64,000 nt of DNA, taken from assembly GCA_949130485.1 (NCBI GenBank), contig OX422197.1, positions 5,930,193 through 5,994,192 of the forward strand. Reading direction: 5' to 3'. The notes under the pieces are model-generated. The model was given only the letters and a program-made list of their open reading frames with translations, was not told the DNA's origin and did not search any database. Shown piece by piece: positions 22,380 through 33,688 of the stretch. Each line of letters opens with the position of its first letter. Position 1 is the stretch's first letter. The position numbers were made by a program, and so were the translations under genes. Source of the DNA: Agelas oroides (lineage: Eukaryota; Porifera; Demospongiae; Agelasida; Agelasidae).

Positions 22380-22750
22380 TTGCTTTGGATTTATAAATAC
22401 GAACTCCCGATTTATAAATACGAACTCCGGATTTATAAACACAGCAACGAATTCATAAATAAAGCAGTAGATTTATAAACACAAACTTTGTATTTATAAA
22501 TACAGGCACAGATTTATAAATATGAACTCTGGATTTATACATAGAGCGGTGGATTTATAAACACAAACTTTGCATTTATAAACACGAACTTTGTGTTCAT
22601 AAAAACAGCACTGGATTTATAAATATGGACTTTGGATTTATAAATAATGAGGGGGTATATAAACAGAGAGCTGAGTTATAAACAAATAGTTGATATATAA
22701 ATCTGAAATGGATTTACAAATAAAGTACAGGATATATAAAGAACAGAAAA
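22380..22750. repeat. ~21-bp tandem repeats, right arm
   Basis: Units such as GATTTATAAATACGAACTCC, the inverted counterpart of 18725-19029. The array is slightly longer than the left one. Confidence 0.85.
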
Positions 22751-22969
22751 AACAGTATTTTGACACAAATGGCACCCCATACTTACTACATTTGTTTCTC
22801 ATGAGCCGTTTTGCTGTTTTAGGCTTGAAGAAATTGTCTGAGAAAGTACAAATTAAACTGACACCAAAGACACTAGCTTTGTTATGGTAAACTATTAGAG
22901 TGTAGAAAATGTTTTTTAACGTAATCGTTGAGGCTAGTTTCAGATTGCAACATCTACTGAACCAAAGCC

Positions 22970-25053
22970 ATGAACTACAGACAGTGTGCAGTTGTTGCTC
23001 TGTTAGTGATGTTAGTTGTTGGTGTGCAAGGACACCAGATCATCTATGTTGACACTGAGAATGGGACACTGAATAGTAGCTGCTGGGAAGGAGGGCTAGA
23101 CCAGCCCTGTGGTAGCTTGGAACCAGCGGACACTGGTGCCCAGAGATACAACTCAACCATAGCTCTTGTGTTGAGGTATGGAACCAGGTGTAATATTCCT
23201 CCCACAATACCAATATCTCCTCAGGCATTGTTCTGCCTGTCATTACCTACCACAGATAATGGTACTTGCAGATGTGAGCCAACCACTAGCAGATGGAATG
23301 AGTCAGCAACTATTCAGAAGTACAGTTCAGTATCAGCTCAGTCATATAATGCATCTTGCCCTCCTTGGTTTGAACCATTCAATGGCACTTGTAAATGCGG
23401 GGATAGTATTGATGGTATTGTCAAGTGTAATGAATCACTGCAAGAGTCTGCTATAATTGGCTGCTACTGCATGACATACAATGAAACAACTGGAACAGTC
23501 GTTGTTGGTGCATGTTTGTACAACTGTGTAAAGAGGGATAGCCTTTACCATCAAATGCCAAAGACTCTGGAGAAACTAAATAATGAAATGTGTGGTGACT
23601 TTAACCGAGATGGACAGCTCTGTGGTGAATGCAAAACAAACTACGTATACAGCCCTCCTGTTTACTCTTACGATTTACATTGTACTATGTGTTCTGGTGG
23701 CCTGTACAACTGGATAAAGTATGTTGCTATAGCTTTTGTACCTCTTACAGTTTTCTTGATCTTTGTCCTCTGCTGCAGGATCAGTGCTACTTCTCCCAAG
23801 CTGTATATGTATGTAACATTTTGCCAGGCTCTTTCTTTTCCTGCCAATGTGCGTGTTGTTTTACTTCTAACCAATAAGAAATCTTATCCTTGCACCTCAA
23901 TAGTGTTTCAAATACTATTAGCTATGTATGGCTTTTGGAATTTAGATTTCTTTCGCACATTCATTCCACACACTATATGCCTGCAAGTAGATACACTTCA
24001 AGCCCTGGCATTGGATTACAGCATTGCATTCTACCCTCTTGCTTTAATCATTGTATGTATGTACTTATTGAGCTTCATGGTCACAATATTAGATTCATAG
24101 TTTGGATCTGGAGACCATTTCACAGATGTTTTGCTCGCTTCCGACAGCAGTGGGATATAAGAACATCTACCATTGATGCTTTTGCTACGTTCCTTCTTCT
24201 CTCAAATGTAAAGCTGCTAAGTGTGTCCTTTGACCTTTTAATTCCAATATATGTATACAATATGAATGGAAGTGTAGTTGGTATCTACCTATATTATGAT
24301 GCTTCAATTGAATACTTTGGCAAGAAACACCTCCCTTATGCCATTCTTGCTCTCTTTGTGGCACTCACTTTCATCATCTTTCCTTTACTACTTCTGCTAC
24401 TGTATCCATTGCGGTGTTTTCAGCAGTGTCTTGGTCGCTGTAGAGTGAGGTGGCATGCTCTTCACATCTTCATTGATGCTTTTTAGGGGTAGCTACTACA
24501 AAGATGGAACTAATGGAACTCGAGACTGCCGGTACTTTGCTGCAGTGCACCTCCTTGTGCAGCTCGTACTCCTTGCTCTGTTGGTATCCATTCACAGTGT
24601 TGCTTTTTATGCTACGGCAACATTTGTGCTTGTAGGTGTAGCTATGTTGCTTGCCATAGTTCAGCCTTACAAAGCGGATTTCAACACTTACAACACAGTT
24701 GATTTGGTGTTCATGCTTACCCTGGCCATGTAGTGGTGTTTTTCAATACAATAGCAATGAAATCTCGTGAAGTACTAGACATAACAGCAACAGTTTTATT
24801 TCTGTTAGCAGCCCTTCCTCTTCTGTACTTACTTGTAATCTTTGGGCACTGGATCTGTTCTCGTAGTGGAGTTGGACAAAGCATTAAGAGTCGAATGCAA
24901 AGTGTCTGCAGGCGTGCACACGGCACAAAACTAGAAGAATCTCTACCAGATGATGGTGGACAATTTTCTATGGCTAACAACAGTGAGAAATTTAGTGATC
25001 AAGCATACTCAAGCATCAAAAATGAGGAAAGGCACAGTGTTCTAGCTAACTAG
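22970..25053 (+). pseudogene. 7TM-A1: Cys-rich multi-TM receptor-like gene, broken
   Basis: Homologue of the intact 686-aa gene at 29335-31395, with the same signal peptide, Cys-rich ectodomain and membrane region. It has at least three lesions. One base is lost near 24055 (ATTGTATGTATG against ATTGTAACATATG), ending the first frame at 24100. An in-frame TAG plus a net 4-nt gain follow FIDAF near 24484. A 10-nt deletion near 24731 turns the LAMWFGT codons into LAM-stop. The ectodomain through helix 4 is still open. An AATAAA lies at 25061-25066, shortly after the stop. Loss of function is inferred; a truncated secreted or partly membrane-inserted product is possible. Confidence 0.85.
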
Positions 25054-27920
25054 TTTTTTTAATAAAAAAAAGATTATATGCTTTTGAAAACACTGCAAAG
25101 GTGTAATATGTTTTGTTTCACAAGATGACTGTTGTGTTAATAAGTCTAGTAGTGCCATTATGAACTCTTGGTATAGTGGTTAACAGCATCAATTTTTGAG
25201 GGTTTTTGTGTAATCACATTAAGTACGTTTGTCAGTGCATTTTTTTAGTTTTAGACATGCATTTTGATCCTATAGTGAGTTGTCCATCAGATTTCTCTGA
25301 TTCAGTGACTAACCATATACAAACATCCACGATAGTGAAACTACAACAACCTCATTCAAATTGTATAATAGGGAGAAACACAAAACTACCCGAGAGTAAA
25401 AAAAAAAAACTGAGAATTATATTGGTGTGGAGAAACATTTACACAGAGAGAGAAAAACAGAGAGTTCAAGGTAGCAAAGGTACACGACCCTCATGTGCTG
25501 CAAGATCAAAACTACCCCTATAATGTTTGTAAAACATTAGGGATGTTCAATGCAAATTGTTTGGGTCACAAGTTCAGTTTTGGCTACTATTTCCTGTGTT
25601 GTTATAAGCTTGTTTTTTATTGATGTATAAGCCACTCGGCTTCTCGTGTCAGTAATTATAAACAGCATTTTCTTTGTATTGTACGTAAGCTACATTAACA
25701 TTGATGTATTGTTGCAGCATTTTAGTTTCAGGATGCATGACTTGTAGTCAATCCATCTGATGTTGCATTATTAAAAAGGTTCTTTGAAATTTATGCTTTT
25801 TATATACAGCTGCACAGGGATTTTGTGGGATTGGAAGTGTATGAACTATCTTTACTCTTGGTTGTTTTAGTCAGTTAAACAATTGCCTGTCTGAAAGCAC
25901 TGCATCGTATATATATCAAGTGGTGGTGGAAGCCATTTTAGTTTGGAGGGTTGAAATGATTAGTGTATTGCCAAGCACTAGATTAGTTGGAGGCATTGGA
26001 ATGTTTGATGCTCTGAGGTTACCATTTAGGCCATTTCTGTGGCTGAGAATTAACTGCTGTCTTGCACTACCATCTCTCTACTTAAAATGTGACTGCAGCT
26101 AGGAGCTACGAATATTGGAGGAGAGTGCAGCTGAAATCAGAGTTGTCAACACATGACTTCCTTCAACTTAAGTTCAAAGCCTCAACCCCTTTTTTTCTAC
26201 AGTAACTGGTAGGCACTATTTTCAATGAACTCACGAACTTTTAGATTCTGTTTCATAAACCACAGTAAGTTTGTTTTCTGATAAACTACCTTGCTTACTC
26301 TTTAAAGTTTAAACTACCTTGTATGTTTACTAATAGCAAGGACCAATCAGTTTGGAGATTATAACTACAGGATTTGTGGTTCACAATAACCACCCTTGTC
26401 CTCGGGCTCCGGCTTCAGAGTCAAGTGGATATTAATCATAAATCCCTGACTACCCATGCATCATCTATTACACACACATGTATAGTTAAGAGTTAACACT
26501 TTCAAGGGTGGCTGTGGGGTTGGAGAGCCTGATGGCGAGTTCACTAAATGGGATACTAGATCTAAAGACCAGCAAAGAGTACCAATTTTACTTACTGATA
26601 CACTTAAAAGACCAGAAATGTAATCCCAAATTTCCGTGCTTCAAGGAAGCTGCATGGCTGGGGACCCAGGAAATGAGGCTACTTTCCCCTCATTCCAATA
26701 TGACTAATCTGCAAACACCTTTTGGAACCAGAAAAATTGTGTTCTGCTGATTAAAGAGTTATGTTACTGCTCTGAGTGGTCAAGAGTCAATCTTGGATGT
26801 TGGTGTTTGGACGAAACTTTACAGCATGCAGTGGTTGACAGAAATGTATGACACTACTACTCAGACTAGTCATACATTTAACAGTTTAACAAAAGGCTGG
26901 GGGGAGCCTGACAATAATAGTACTACTCAGACTCTGGCTCCTCCCAGCCTTTTGGTTGCATTCTGTGACCGGAGGAGCCTGGGGCAAGGCTAACTACTTA
27001 TACCACTATATATTATGGTAATCATAGTTGAAAAATTGGACAGGTGAAACTTTGTGTGGAAACTTTTTTTTTTCTGTAATTAGAAGTCAGTTACTGTGTA
27101 CAAGTCAGTGTATTGGCTAACGACAGTGAGAAATTCAGTGATCAAGCATACTCGAGCATCAATAATGAGGAAAGTACAATGTTCTAGTTAACTAGTAACT
27201 AGCACTAGCTGGATGAGTTGGAGGCATTGAAAAGTTTGATGCTCTGAGGTTACCATTTAGGCTGTCTGTGGCAGAGAACTAGCTGCTGTCTTGTACTACC
27301 ATCTCTCTACTTAAAATGTGACTGCAGCTAGGAGCTACGAATATTGGAGGAGAGTGCAAATTGAAAACACCTCATGCAGCTAGAGATTTGTTTCCCCCTT
27401 CCAATATGACTACCTTAGGGTTACTATTATTGACGGGTACAAATTTTAGCGGTTTGGGAAAATAGCGGATTTAGCAGGTATTAAATTTTTAATCTAGTTA
27501 TTGGAATGAATGTAGCAATGAATTTAATATTGGCGAGTACAATTTTTAGCGAAAAATGGGCTATCCGCTAAAATTGCTAAATTAAATATCGGCATACAAT
27601 AGTGCCCTCAAGGTAATCTGGAAACACCTTTTGGAACCAGAAAAATTGTGTTCTGCTAATTCAAGAGCTATGTTACTGCTCTGAGTGACTGAGAGTCAAT
27701 CTTGGATGATCAACAATTTGCAGTCCCATGATCAACTGATTCAACTCTTAGTCAGATAAACCAAAATCAGGGGTATGAAGTCCACATCACCCATCTTGTT
27801 GTCATTCAGCATAATTATTATTCTGTTGCCTTGGGATCATAGTTCGAGACTAGAAACACACATTCAGAGAAAGAAGGATGATTGTAGTTAATAACAAAAC
27901 TATGATGCTAGCAGATTGGC
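25054..27920. other. 7TM-A1 3' flank with captured fragments
   Basis: 25070-26150 is collinear with 31396-32470 and 54104-55200 (3' UTR and flank of the other 7TM-A copies). About 26870-27110 is an inverted copy of the GPCR-B upstream segment at 10590-10780, and 27117-27190 is a stray 7TM-A 3' end. 27190-27900 repeats the flank again. No independent gene is supported. Confidence 0.55.
27117..27190 (+). pseudogene. Stray C-terminal fragment of a 7TM-A gene
   Basis: Encodes LANDSEKFSDQAYSSI, then NNEESTMF and a TAG stop, the last 25 or so residues of the 7TM-A family, with the same GTTAACTAG after the stop. Everything upstream is replaced by the inverted GPCR-B flank, so it is a recombination scar. 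Confidence 0.85.
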
Positions 27921-27940
27921 TGAGTCCTCTTTCAGCCATT
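27921..27940 (-). pseudogene. ALAD: Last-exon scrap of ALAD at a deletion junction
   Basis: The reverse complement reads AATGGCTGAAAGAGGACTCA, matching the final codons (WLKED) of ALAD exon H at 55596-55657 with the stop altered (TGA to TCA). Immediately to the right, the sequence switches to TUBD1 intron 2 (compare 27949 on with 17353 on). The junction shows that an ALAD copy, a GPCR-B cluster and TUBD1 exons 1-2 were deleted between blocks. Confidence 0.75.
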
Positions 27941-28134
27941 TGGCACCCACTGTGAGGGATGCATCTCCATGCAGCTCATTGTGGCTACGTAATGTCATGA
28001 ACTACCTCTAATTTCATCACAGCCCATCCCATAGTCTACATCAGTAAAGTCTTAGCCTCAGCACATAACCCAGTAATCCAACACATTACACTCAATCTGA
28101 TTCTGTTATGTTTATAACTACCTTATATATAACA

Positions 28135-28136
<2 letters not shown>

Positions 28137-28174
<38 letters not shown>
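28137..28174. repeat. (TA)n microsatellite
   Basis: About 19 TA units in TUBD1-2 intron 2 remnant sequence; the homologous site is shorter in the other copies (50220-50235, 59875-59895). Confidence 0.95.
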
Positions 28175-28176
<2 letters not shown>

Positions 28177-28321
28177 GTTTTCTGTCAATCTACTTTTTCC
28201 GACTATTCCTTGTGCTACACTAACTGTATGTCACAATTGGGTCCATATCAGTGGTATACCAGTATACCTCATCAGATTACAATGTGCGTATAGTTCCCTG
28301 GTATACAGGTATAAGGCTAAG

Positions 28322-28727
28322 ACTGCCAATCCAGCTACATGGAGCCCTGGGAACTAGTGAGGTCTCTGTGTCTTGATCCCTCACTAAAGTTCATCACACC
28401 CATCCACACCCAGTCCTCTAAGTCCAGGACCACTTGGGATCAGGCTGTGTCCTGTGTCACACATCCAAGTGCTCTGAGAAGAAGAGACCCAACACAAGGA
28501 AAAGCATCTTGTATCTCCCTGATACCGGCTGCAAGAAGTACCCCTTCAAATATCGAGTCCCTCATTGCTAATGTAGGTAATCTTGAGAAGAAATTGAAAC
28601 AAGTGTATAATTCTGTGCCATGGAATCCCTTCCTATTGACTTTAAGTATGGCTGCATTCATGAACTGTTTGAGGAAGGATTTGAAACTGTGCGCAGTATT
28701 TGTAGTAACTATGAATGCATTGTGTGA
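28322..28727 (+). pseudogene. TUBD1: TUBD1-2: exon-3 remnant of delta-tubulin
   Basis: Homologous to exon 3 of TUBD1-1 starting in its first codons (CTGCCAATCC context, then MEPWELVRSLC). Exons 1 and 2 are absent: homology starts inside intron 2 at about 27949. A deletion of about 145 bp joins WNPF plus the following codons to the segment encoding KYGC, removing the region that includes FWFSHEPQL and shifting the frame. The end (TGTGAAGTTGAAAGACAGTG) is homologous to the stop region of TUBD1-1. Non-functional. Confidence 0.9.
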
Positions 28728-29334
28728 AGTTGAAAGACAGTGTCATGATGCTGTAGTATACACACCGAAGTTACAATGGCTCGCTATATAGCAAGCTACT
28801 CTGCTTTTCAGCCCTTCAATTTTGATATTGAGAGACTAGCTACTCCATGGGGTGGGAGGCTCTGGTTTATGGATAATATATCCCAAATTGTGACATTAGT
28901 ATACTTCCAGAGAAGCATGAAAGGTTGACCAATTGTATAAGCATATTGCAGGATTTCTCATGCTAAGCTTCTATGTCTTTTGGTATATTATAGGCTGCTA
29001 GCTTTGCATCCAGGCCCTTGCCATCACTTGCAATATACTTCCAAGTGACAAAAGAACAAGACCAGCAATTCAGACCTGCTTGTCTTGCATGCTGCTATTG
29101 TGTGTATCATGCTGAACGTGATTATGAAATAGGTATGTTTTGATGATTGACTAGCTACATTTGTTTTCTCATGGGTCTTTTTGCTATTTTAGGCTTGAAG
29201 AAATTTTCTGAGAAAGCACAAAATGATACCAAAGACACTAGCTTTGTTATGGTAAACTATTAGAGTGTAGAAAATGTTTTTTAACGTAATCGTTGAGGCT
29301 AGTTTCAGATTGCAACATCTACTGAACCAAAGCC

Positions 29335-31395
29335 ATGAGCTGCAGTCAGTGTGCAGTTGCTGCTCTGTTAGTGGCATTAGTTGTTGGTGTACAAGGACAC
29401 CAGATAATCTATGTTGACACTGAGAATGGGACACTGAATAGCAGCTGCTGGGAAGGAGGGCTAGACCAGCCCTGTGGTAGCTTGGAACTAGCGGACACTG
29501 GTGCCCAGAGATACAACTCAACCATAGCTGTTCTGTTGAGGTATGGAACCAGCTGTAATATTCCTACCACAGTACCAATATCTCCTCAGGCATTGTTCTG
29601 CCTCCCATTACCTAATGAAACTTCCAAATGTGAGCCTACTGCTAGCAGACGGAATGAGTCAGCAAATATTCAGGAGTACAGTTCAATATCAGCTCAGTCA
29701 AATAATGCATCTTGCCCCCCTTGGTTTGAACCATCCAATGGCACTTGTAAATGTGGGGATAGTGTTGATGGTATTGTCAATTGTGATGAAACACTGCAGG
29801 AGTCTGCTATAATTGGCTGCTATTGCATGACATACAATGAAACAACGGGAACGGTTGCTGGTGCATGCTTGTACAACTGTGTAAAGAGGGATAGTCTTTA
29901 CCATCAAATGCCAAAGACTGTGGAGCAACTAAACCATGACATGTGCGGTGACTTTAACCGAGATGGACAGCTCTGTGGTGAATGCAAAGCAAACTACAGC
30001 CCTCCCGTTTACTCCTACGATTTACATTGTACAATGTGTTCTGGTGGCCTGTACAACTGGATAAAGTATGTTGCTATAGCCTTTGTACCTTTTACAGTTT
30101 TCTTGGTCCTTGTCCTCTGCTGCAGGATCAGTGCTACTTCTCCCAAGCTGTATATGTATGTAACATTTTGCCAGGCTCTTTCTTTTCCTGCCAATGTGCG
30201 TGTTGTTTTACTTCTAACCAATAAGTCTTATCCTTGCACCTCAATAGTGTTTCAAATACTATTAGCTATATATGGCTTTTGGAATTTAGATTTCTTTCGC
30301 ACGTTAATCCCACATAAGATTTGTCTGAAAGTGGACACACTTCTAGCCCTAGCATTAGACTACAGCATTGCATTCTACCCCCTTGCTTTAATCATTGTAA
30401 CATATGTACTTATTGAGCTTCATGCTCACAATATTAGATTCATAGTTTGGATTTGGAGACCATTTCACAGATGTTTTGCTCGTTTCAGACAGCAGTGGGA
30501 TATAAGAACTTCCACTGTCGATGCTTTTGCTACGTTCCTTCTTCTCTCAAATGTAAAGCTGCTAAGTGCATCCTTTGACCTTTTAATTCCAACAAGTGTG
30601 TATAATATGAATGGAAGTGTAGTTGGTATCTACCTCTATTACGATGCATCAATTGAATACTTTGGCAAGAAACACCTCCCTTATGCCATTCTAGCTCTTT
30701 TTGTGGTACTCGTTTTCATTATCTTCCCTATACTGCTGTTGTTGCTGTATCCAATGCGGTGCTTTCAGTGGTGTCTTGATCACTGTAGAGTGAGGTGGCA
30801 TGCTCTTCACATCTTCATTGATTCTTTCCAGGGCTGCTACAAAGATGGAACCAATGGGACTCGAGATTGTCGGTATTTTGCAGCAGTGTACCTCCTTGTG
30901 CGGCTCGTACTCCTTGCTCTGTTGGTATCCATTCACAGTGTTGCCTTTTATGCTACGGCAACATTTGTGCTTGTAGGTGTAGCTATGTTGCTTGCCATAG
31001 TTCAGCCTTACAAAGCAGATTTCAACACTTACAACACCGTTGATTTGGTGTTCATGCTTACCCTGGCCATGTGGTTTGGCACAGTGGTGTTTTTCGATAC
31101 AATAGCAATGAAATCTCGTGAATTACTAGACATAACAGCAACAGTTTTATTTCTGTTAGCAGCCTTTCCTCTTCTGTACTTAGTTGTAATCTTTGGGCAC
31201 TGGATCTTTTCTCGTAGTGGAGTTGGACAAAGCATTAAGAGTCGAATAGGGAGAGTCTGCAGGCGTGCACATGGCATAAGACTAGAAGAATCTCTACCAG
31301 ATGATGATGGACAATTTTCTATGGCTAACAACAGTGAGAAATTTAGTGATCAAGCATACTCAAGCATCAATAATGAGGAAAGTACAATGTTCTAG
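29335..31395 (+). CDS. 7TM-A2: intact Cys-rich multi-TM receptor-like protein, 686 aa
   Basis: A cell-surface protein of unknown function. Residues 1-21 form a signal peptide (hydrophobic LLVALVVGV, likely cut before HQIIYV). Residues 22-243 form a Cys-rich, N-glycosylated ectodomain ending in a juxtamembrane motif, NRDGQLCGEC followed by SPPVYS and CTMC (208-235). About ten hydrophobic segments follow (roughly 244-263, 272-295, 303-321, 338-362, 396-420, 449-472, 514-532, 536-557, 570-590, 598-626), then a 60-residue acidic/Ser-rich tail ending EESTMF. FQGCYKDGTNGTRDC (498-512) is a family-conserved loop. The NRxGxLCGxC plus multi-TM design is one I associate with expanded sponge and cnidarian receptor-like families; ligand, coupling and topology are unknown. 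Upstream, a conserved TTTTAG acceptor at about 29191 suggests a spliced 5' UTR. The whole coding region is one exon. It is transcribed toward ALAD-2. Confidence 0.85.
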   Translation: MSCSQCAVAALLVALVVGVQGHQIIYVDTENGTLNSSCWEGGLDQPCGSLELADTGAQRYNSTIAVLLRYGTSCNIPTTVPISPQALFCLPLPNETSKCEPTASRRNESANIQEYSSISAQSNNASCPPWFEPSNGTCKCGDSVDGIVNCDETLQESAIIGCYCMTYNETTGTVAGACLYNCVKRDSLYHQMPKTVEQLNHDMCGDFNRDGQLCGECKANYSPPVYSYDLHCTMCSGGLYNWIKYVAIAFVPFTVFLVLVLCCRISATSPKLYMYVTFCQALSFPANVRVVLLLTNKSYPCTSIVFQILLAIYGFWNLDFFRTLIPHKICLKVDTLLALALDYSIAFYPLALIIVTYVLIELHAHNIRFIVWIWRPFHRCFARFRQQWDIRTSTVDAFATFLLLSNVKLLSASFDLLIPTSVYNMNGSVVGIYLYYDASIEYFGKKHLPYAILALFVVLVFIIFPILLLLLYPMRCFQWCLDHCRVRWHALHIFIDSFQGCYKDGTNGTRDCRYFAAVYLLVRLVLLALLVSIHSVAFYATATFVLVGVAMLLAIVQPYKADFNTYNTVDLVFMLTLAMWFGTVVFFDTIAMKSRELLDITATVLFLLAAFPLLYLVVIFGHWIFSRSGVGQSIKSRIGRVCRRAHGIRLEESLPDDDGQFSMANNSEKFSDQAYSSINNEESTMF

Positions 31396-32887
31396 TTAAC
31401 TAGTTTTTTTTTATAAAAAAAATTATATGCTTTTAAAAACACTACAAAGGTGTAATATGTTTCGTTTCACAATGATGACTGTTGTGCTAATAAGTCTAGT
31501 AGTTGCCATTATGAACTCTTGGTAGTGCTTAACAACATCAGTTTCGGAGGGTTTTTGTGTAATCACATTAAGTACATTTGTCAGTGCATTTTTAAAGTTT
31601 TAGACATGCATTTTGATCCTACATTGATTTGTCCATCAGATTTCTCTGATTCAGTGACTAACCATATATAAACATCCACGATAGTGAAACTACAACAACC
31701 TCATTCAAATTGCATAATAGGGGAAAACACAAAAACTACCCCTGAGAGTAAAAAAAAACAAAAAAAAACTGAGAATTATATTGGTGTGGAGAAACATTTA
31801 CACAGAGAGAGAAAAACAGAGAGTTCAAGGTAGCAAAGGTACATGACCCTCATGTGCTGCAAGATCAAAACTATCCCTAATGTTTGTAAAACATTAGGGA
31901 TGTTCAATGCAAATTGTTTGGGTCACAAGTTCAGTTTTGGCTACTATTTCCTGTGTTGTTTTTTTATTGATGTATAAGCCACTCGGCTTCTTGTGTCAAT
32001 AATTATTTTCTTTGTACTGTACATAGCTACATTAACATTGATGTGTTGTTGCAGCATTTTAGTTTCAGGATGCATGACTTGTAGTCAATCCATCTGATGT
32101 TGCATTATGAAATTTGCTTTTTATATACAGCTGCACAGGGATTTTGTGGGATTAGAAATGTACGAACTAACTTCACTCTTGGTTGTTTTAGTCAGTTAAA
32201 CAATTGCCTGACTAAAAGGATTGCATACGTAATTATATTCCCAAGTGGTGGTGGAAGCCATTTTAGTTTGGGGAGCTGGAGTGATTAGTGTATAGTCAAG
32301 CACTAGATGAGTTGGAGGCACTGGAATGTTTGATGCTCTGAGGTTACCATTTAGGCCATTTCTGTGGCTGAGAATTAGCTGTTGTCTTGTACTACCATCT
32401 CTCTACTTAGTATGTGACTGCAAATGGAAAACACTTTAGCTAGGAGCTATGAACATCGGGGGAGAGTGCAGCTGAAACCAAGAGAGGCGTTGTTGGAAAG
32501 CTGCATGGCTGGGGACACAGGAAATGAGGCTACTCTTCCCCCATTCCAATATGACTAATTGTGTCCTGCTGATTCAAGAGGAGTATCCTGTGATATGGTG
32601 ATTAAAGAGTTATGTTACTTCTCCGAGTGACCGAGAGTCAATCTTGGATGTTGGTAGTGTTTGGAGATTTTGGTAGTGTTTGGACAAAAGTTTGTCAACC
32701 TCCAACGATCAACTCTTAGTCAGATAAACTAAATCAGGTTCACATCACCCATCTTGCTGTCATTTATCATAATTATTATTCAGTTGCCTTGAGATCATAG
32801 TTTGAGACTAGAACCACACATTCAGACAAAGAAGCATGATTGTAGTTATTAACAAAACTATGATGTTATCAGATTGGCTGGTCAATC
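31396..32887. other. 3' UTR/flank between convergent 7TM-A2 and ALAD-2
   Basis: No gene. Collinear with 25054-26500 and 54104-55595. An A/T-rich run just after the 7TM-A2 stop resembles a polyadenylation region (AATAAA is clear only in 7TM-A1). ALTERNATIVE signals for ALAD polyadenylation on the minus strand were not identified. Confidence 0.5.
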
Positions 32888-32980
32888 TCAATCCTCTTTC
32901 AGCCATTGGAGCAGCTGTGGTGTGAAGTAGGAGATGACTATGTCTGCACCTGCAAGTAGAGCACACTAACTTCAGTCAAC

Positions 32981-33231
32981 AGCGCATAAGAACGGGCGGC
33001 TAGAGTAAGAGTGTGTAACTACATAAATTTGAAACTGGTTATTATTTAGGAATTATTGAACCGTACTAAAAATAGTAACATGTACTGCGCAGCTGCGTGC
33101 AGACATAAGCCGTTGTTGGCTAAGCACATGCCGAGTGTTCTATTTTTAGTAACAATTCAATAATTTTGACCGGACTACGGGCTTCTATTGGAGTTACACG
33201 CTCTTACTCTAGCCGCCCGTTCTTATGTGCT
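32981..33231. mobile_element. Foldback MITE in the last ALAD intron (copy 1)
   Basis: The 40-bp arms 32981-33020 and 33192-33231 are near-perfect reverse complements (core AAGAACGGGCGGCTAGAGTA); a second inner inverted pair involves AATTATTGA and TCAATAATT. It lies in the ALAD intron before the last exon and is shared with ALAD-3 (55689-55931), so it is older than the duplication. Confidence 0.9.
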
Positions 33232-33598
33232 CTTGCCTCAGTACATCTTTATTGTTGATTCCTATCTTATGTGATTTGCATTTTCTACTCATTGTGTCAA
33301 ACCCCAAGCACACACAGTCAGTTGCCAGGAACAAGGCTACTAGAGGCTCCTGCCTGGCTCCCATGGTAAAGCACGGCATACTCACCTGACACCTATAACA
33401 CATGCCACAAAGTTAAAGGTCTAAAAGCATAGTCTAATTGTGTGTATATGAAATTGGGTGGATCATCCACTTAAAAAATTAGGGCTATAACATTTTAGGA
33501 TTTGTTGCTAGTCTTGTTCCCAGACAGCCCTGAGTTTCATCCAGTATGTCTCCTGAGCAATATCTGCACTGGGTTGGTTTTGGGTTTTGGACCAAGAC

Positions 33599-33688
33599 TA
33601 GCCTTGTTACCAGTCCCCACCCAGCTTTCATTGCTTGCAGTATGGTACTGTAAGTAACAGAAAGCTGGGCAAGGCCTGGAAATGAGGC
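33599..33688. mobile_element. TAGCCTTG-ended MITE in ALAD-2 intron
   Basis: Begins TAGCCTTGTTACCAG and ends GGAAATGAGGCTA with GCTTGCAGTATGG in the loop. The right flank GGTTCATCT equals the target repeat seen at the ALAD-3 copy (56616-56708), but the left flank here has been replaced. Confidence 0.75.

Larger units (their letters stand above)
18703..22779. mobile_element. Foldback (FB-like) element, ~4.1 kb, with repetitive inverted arms
   Basis: The left arm (18703-19029 continuing at 20213-20608, interrupted by a Helitron-like insertion) and the right arm (about 21972-22779) are reverse complements. The outer tips read GGGCACCATTTGTGTC on the left and, inverted, GGGGTGCCATTTGTGTC on the right. 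The arms have an outer half of ~21-bp tandem units and an inner half of unique sequence, enclosing about 1.36 kb. The other three TUBD1-to-7TM-A intervals lack it, so it inserted only in this copy. Long TIRs built of short tandem repeats recall Drosophila FB elements, though FB affinity is by analogy. No target duplication is convincing and no transposase is recognised; an open frame at 20773-21069 is of unknown nature. Confidence 0.75.

Noticed and set aside
18725-22750. CRISPR-like array of ~21-bp units
   Set aside because: Units are contiguous and degenerate without unique spacers, form inverted arms of a foldback element, and the genome is eukaryotic.
25160-25200. tRNA-like A box (TGGTATAGTGGTTAACAGC)
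   Set aside because: No B box or acceptor stem follows and the equivalent sites in other copies lack it; chance similarity in a 3' flank.
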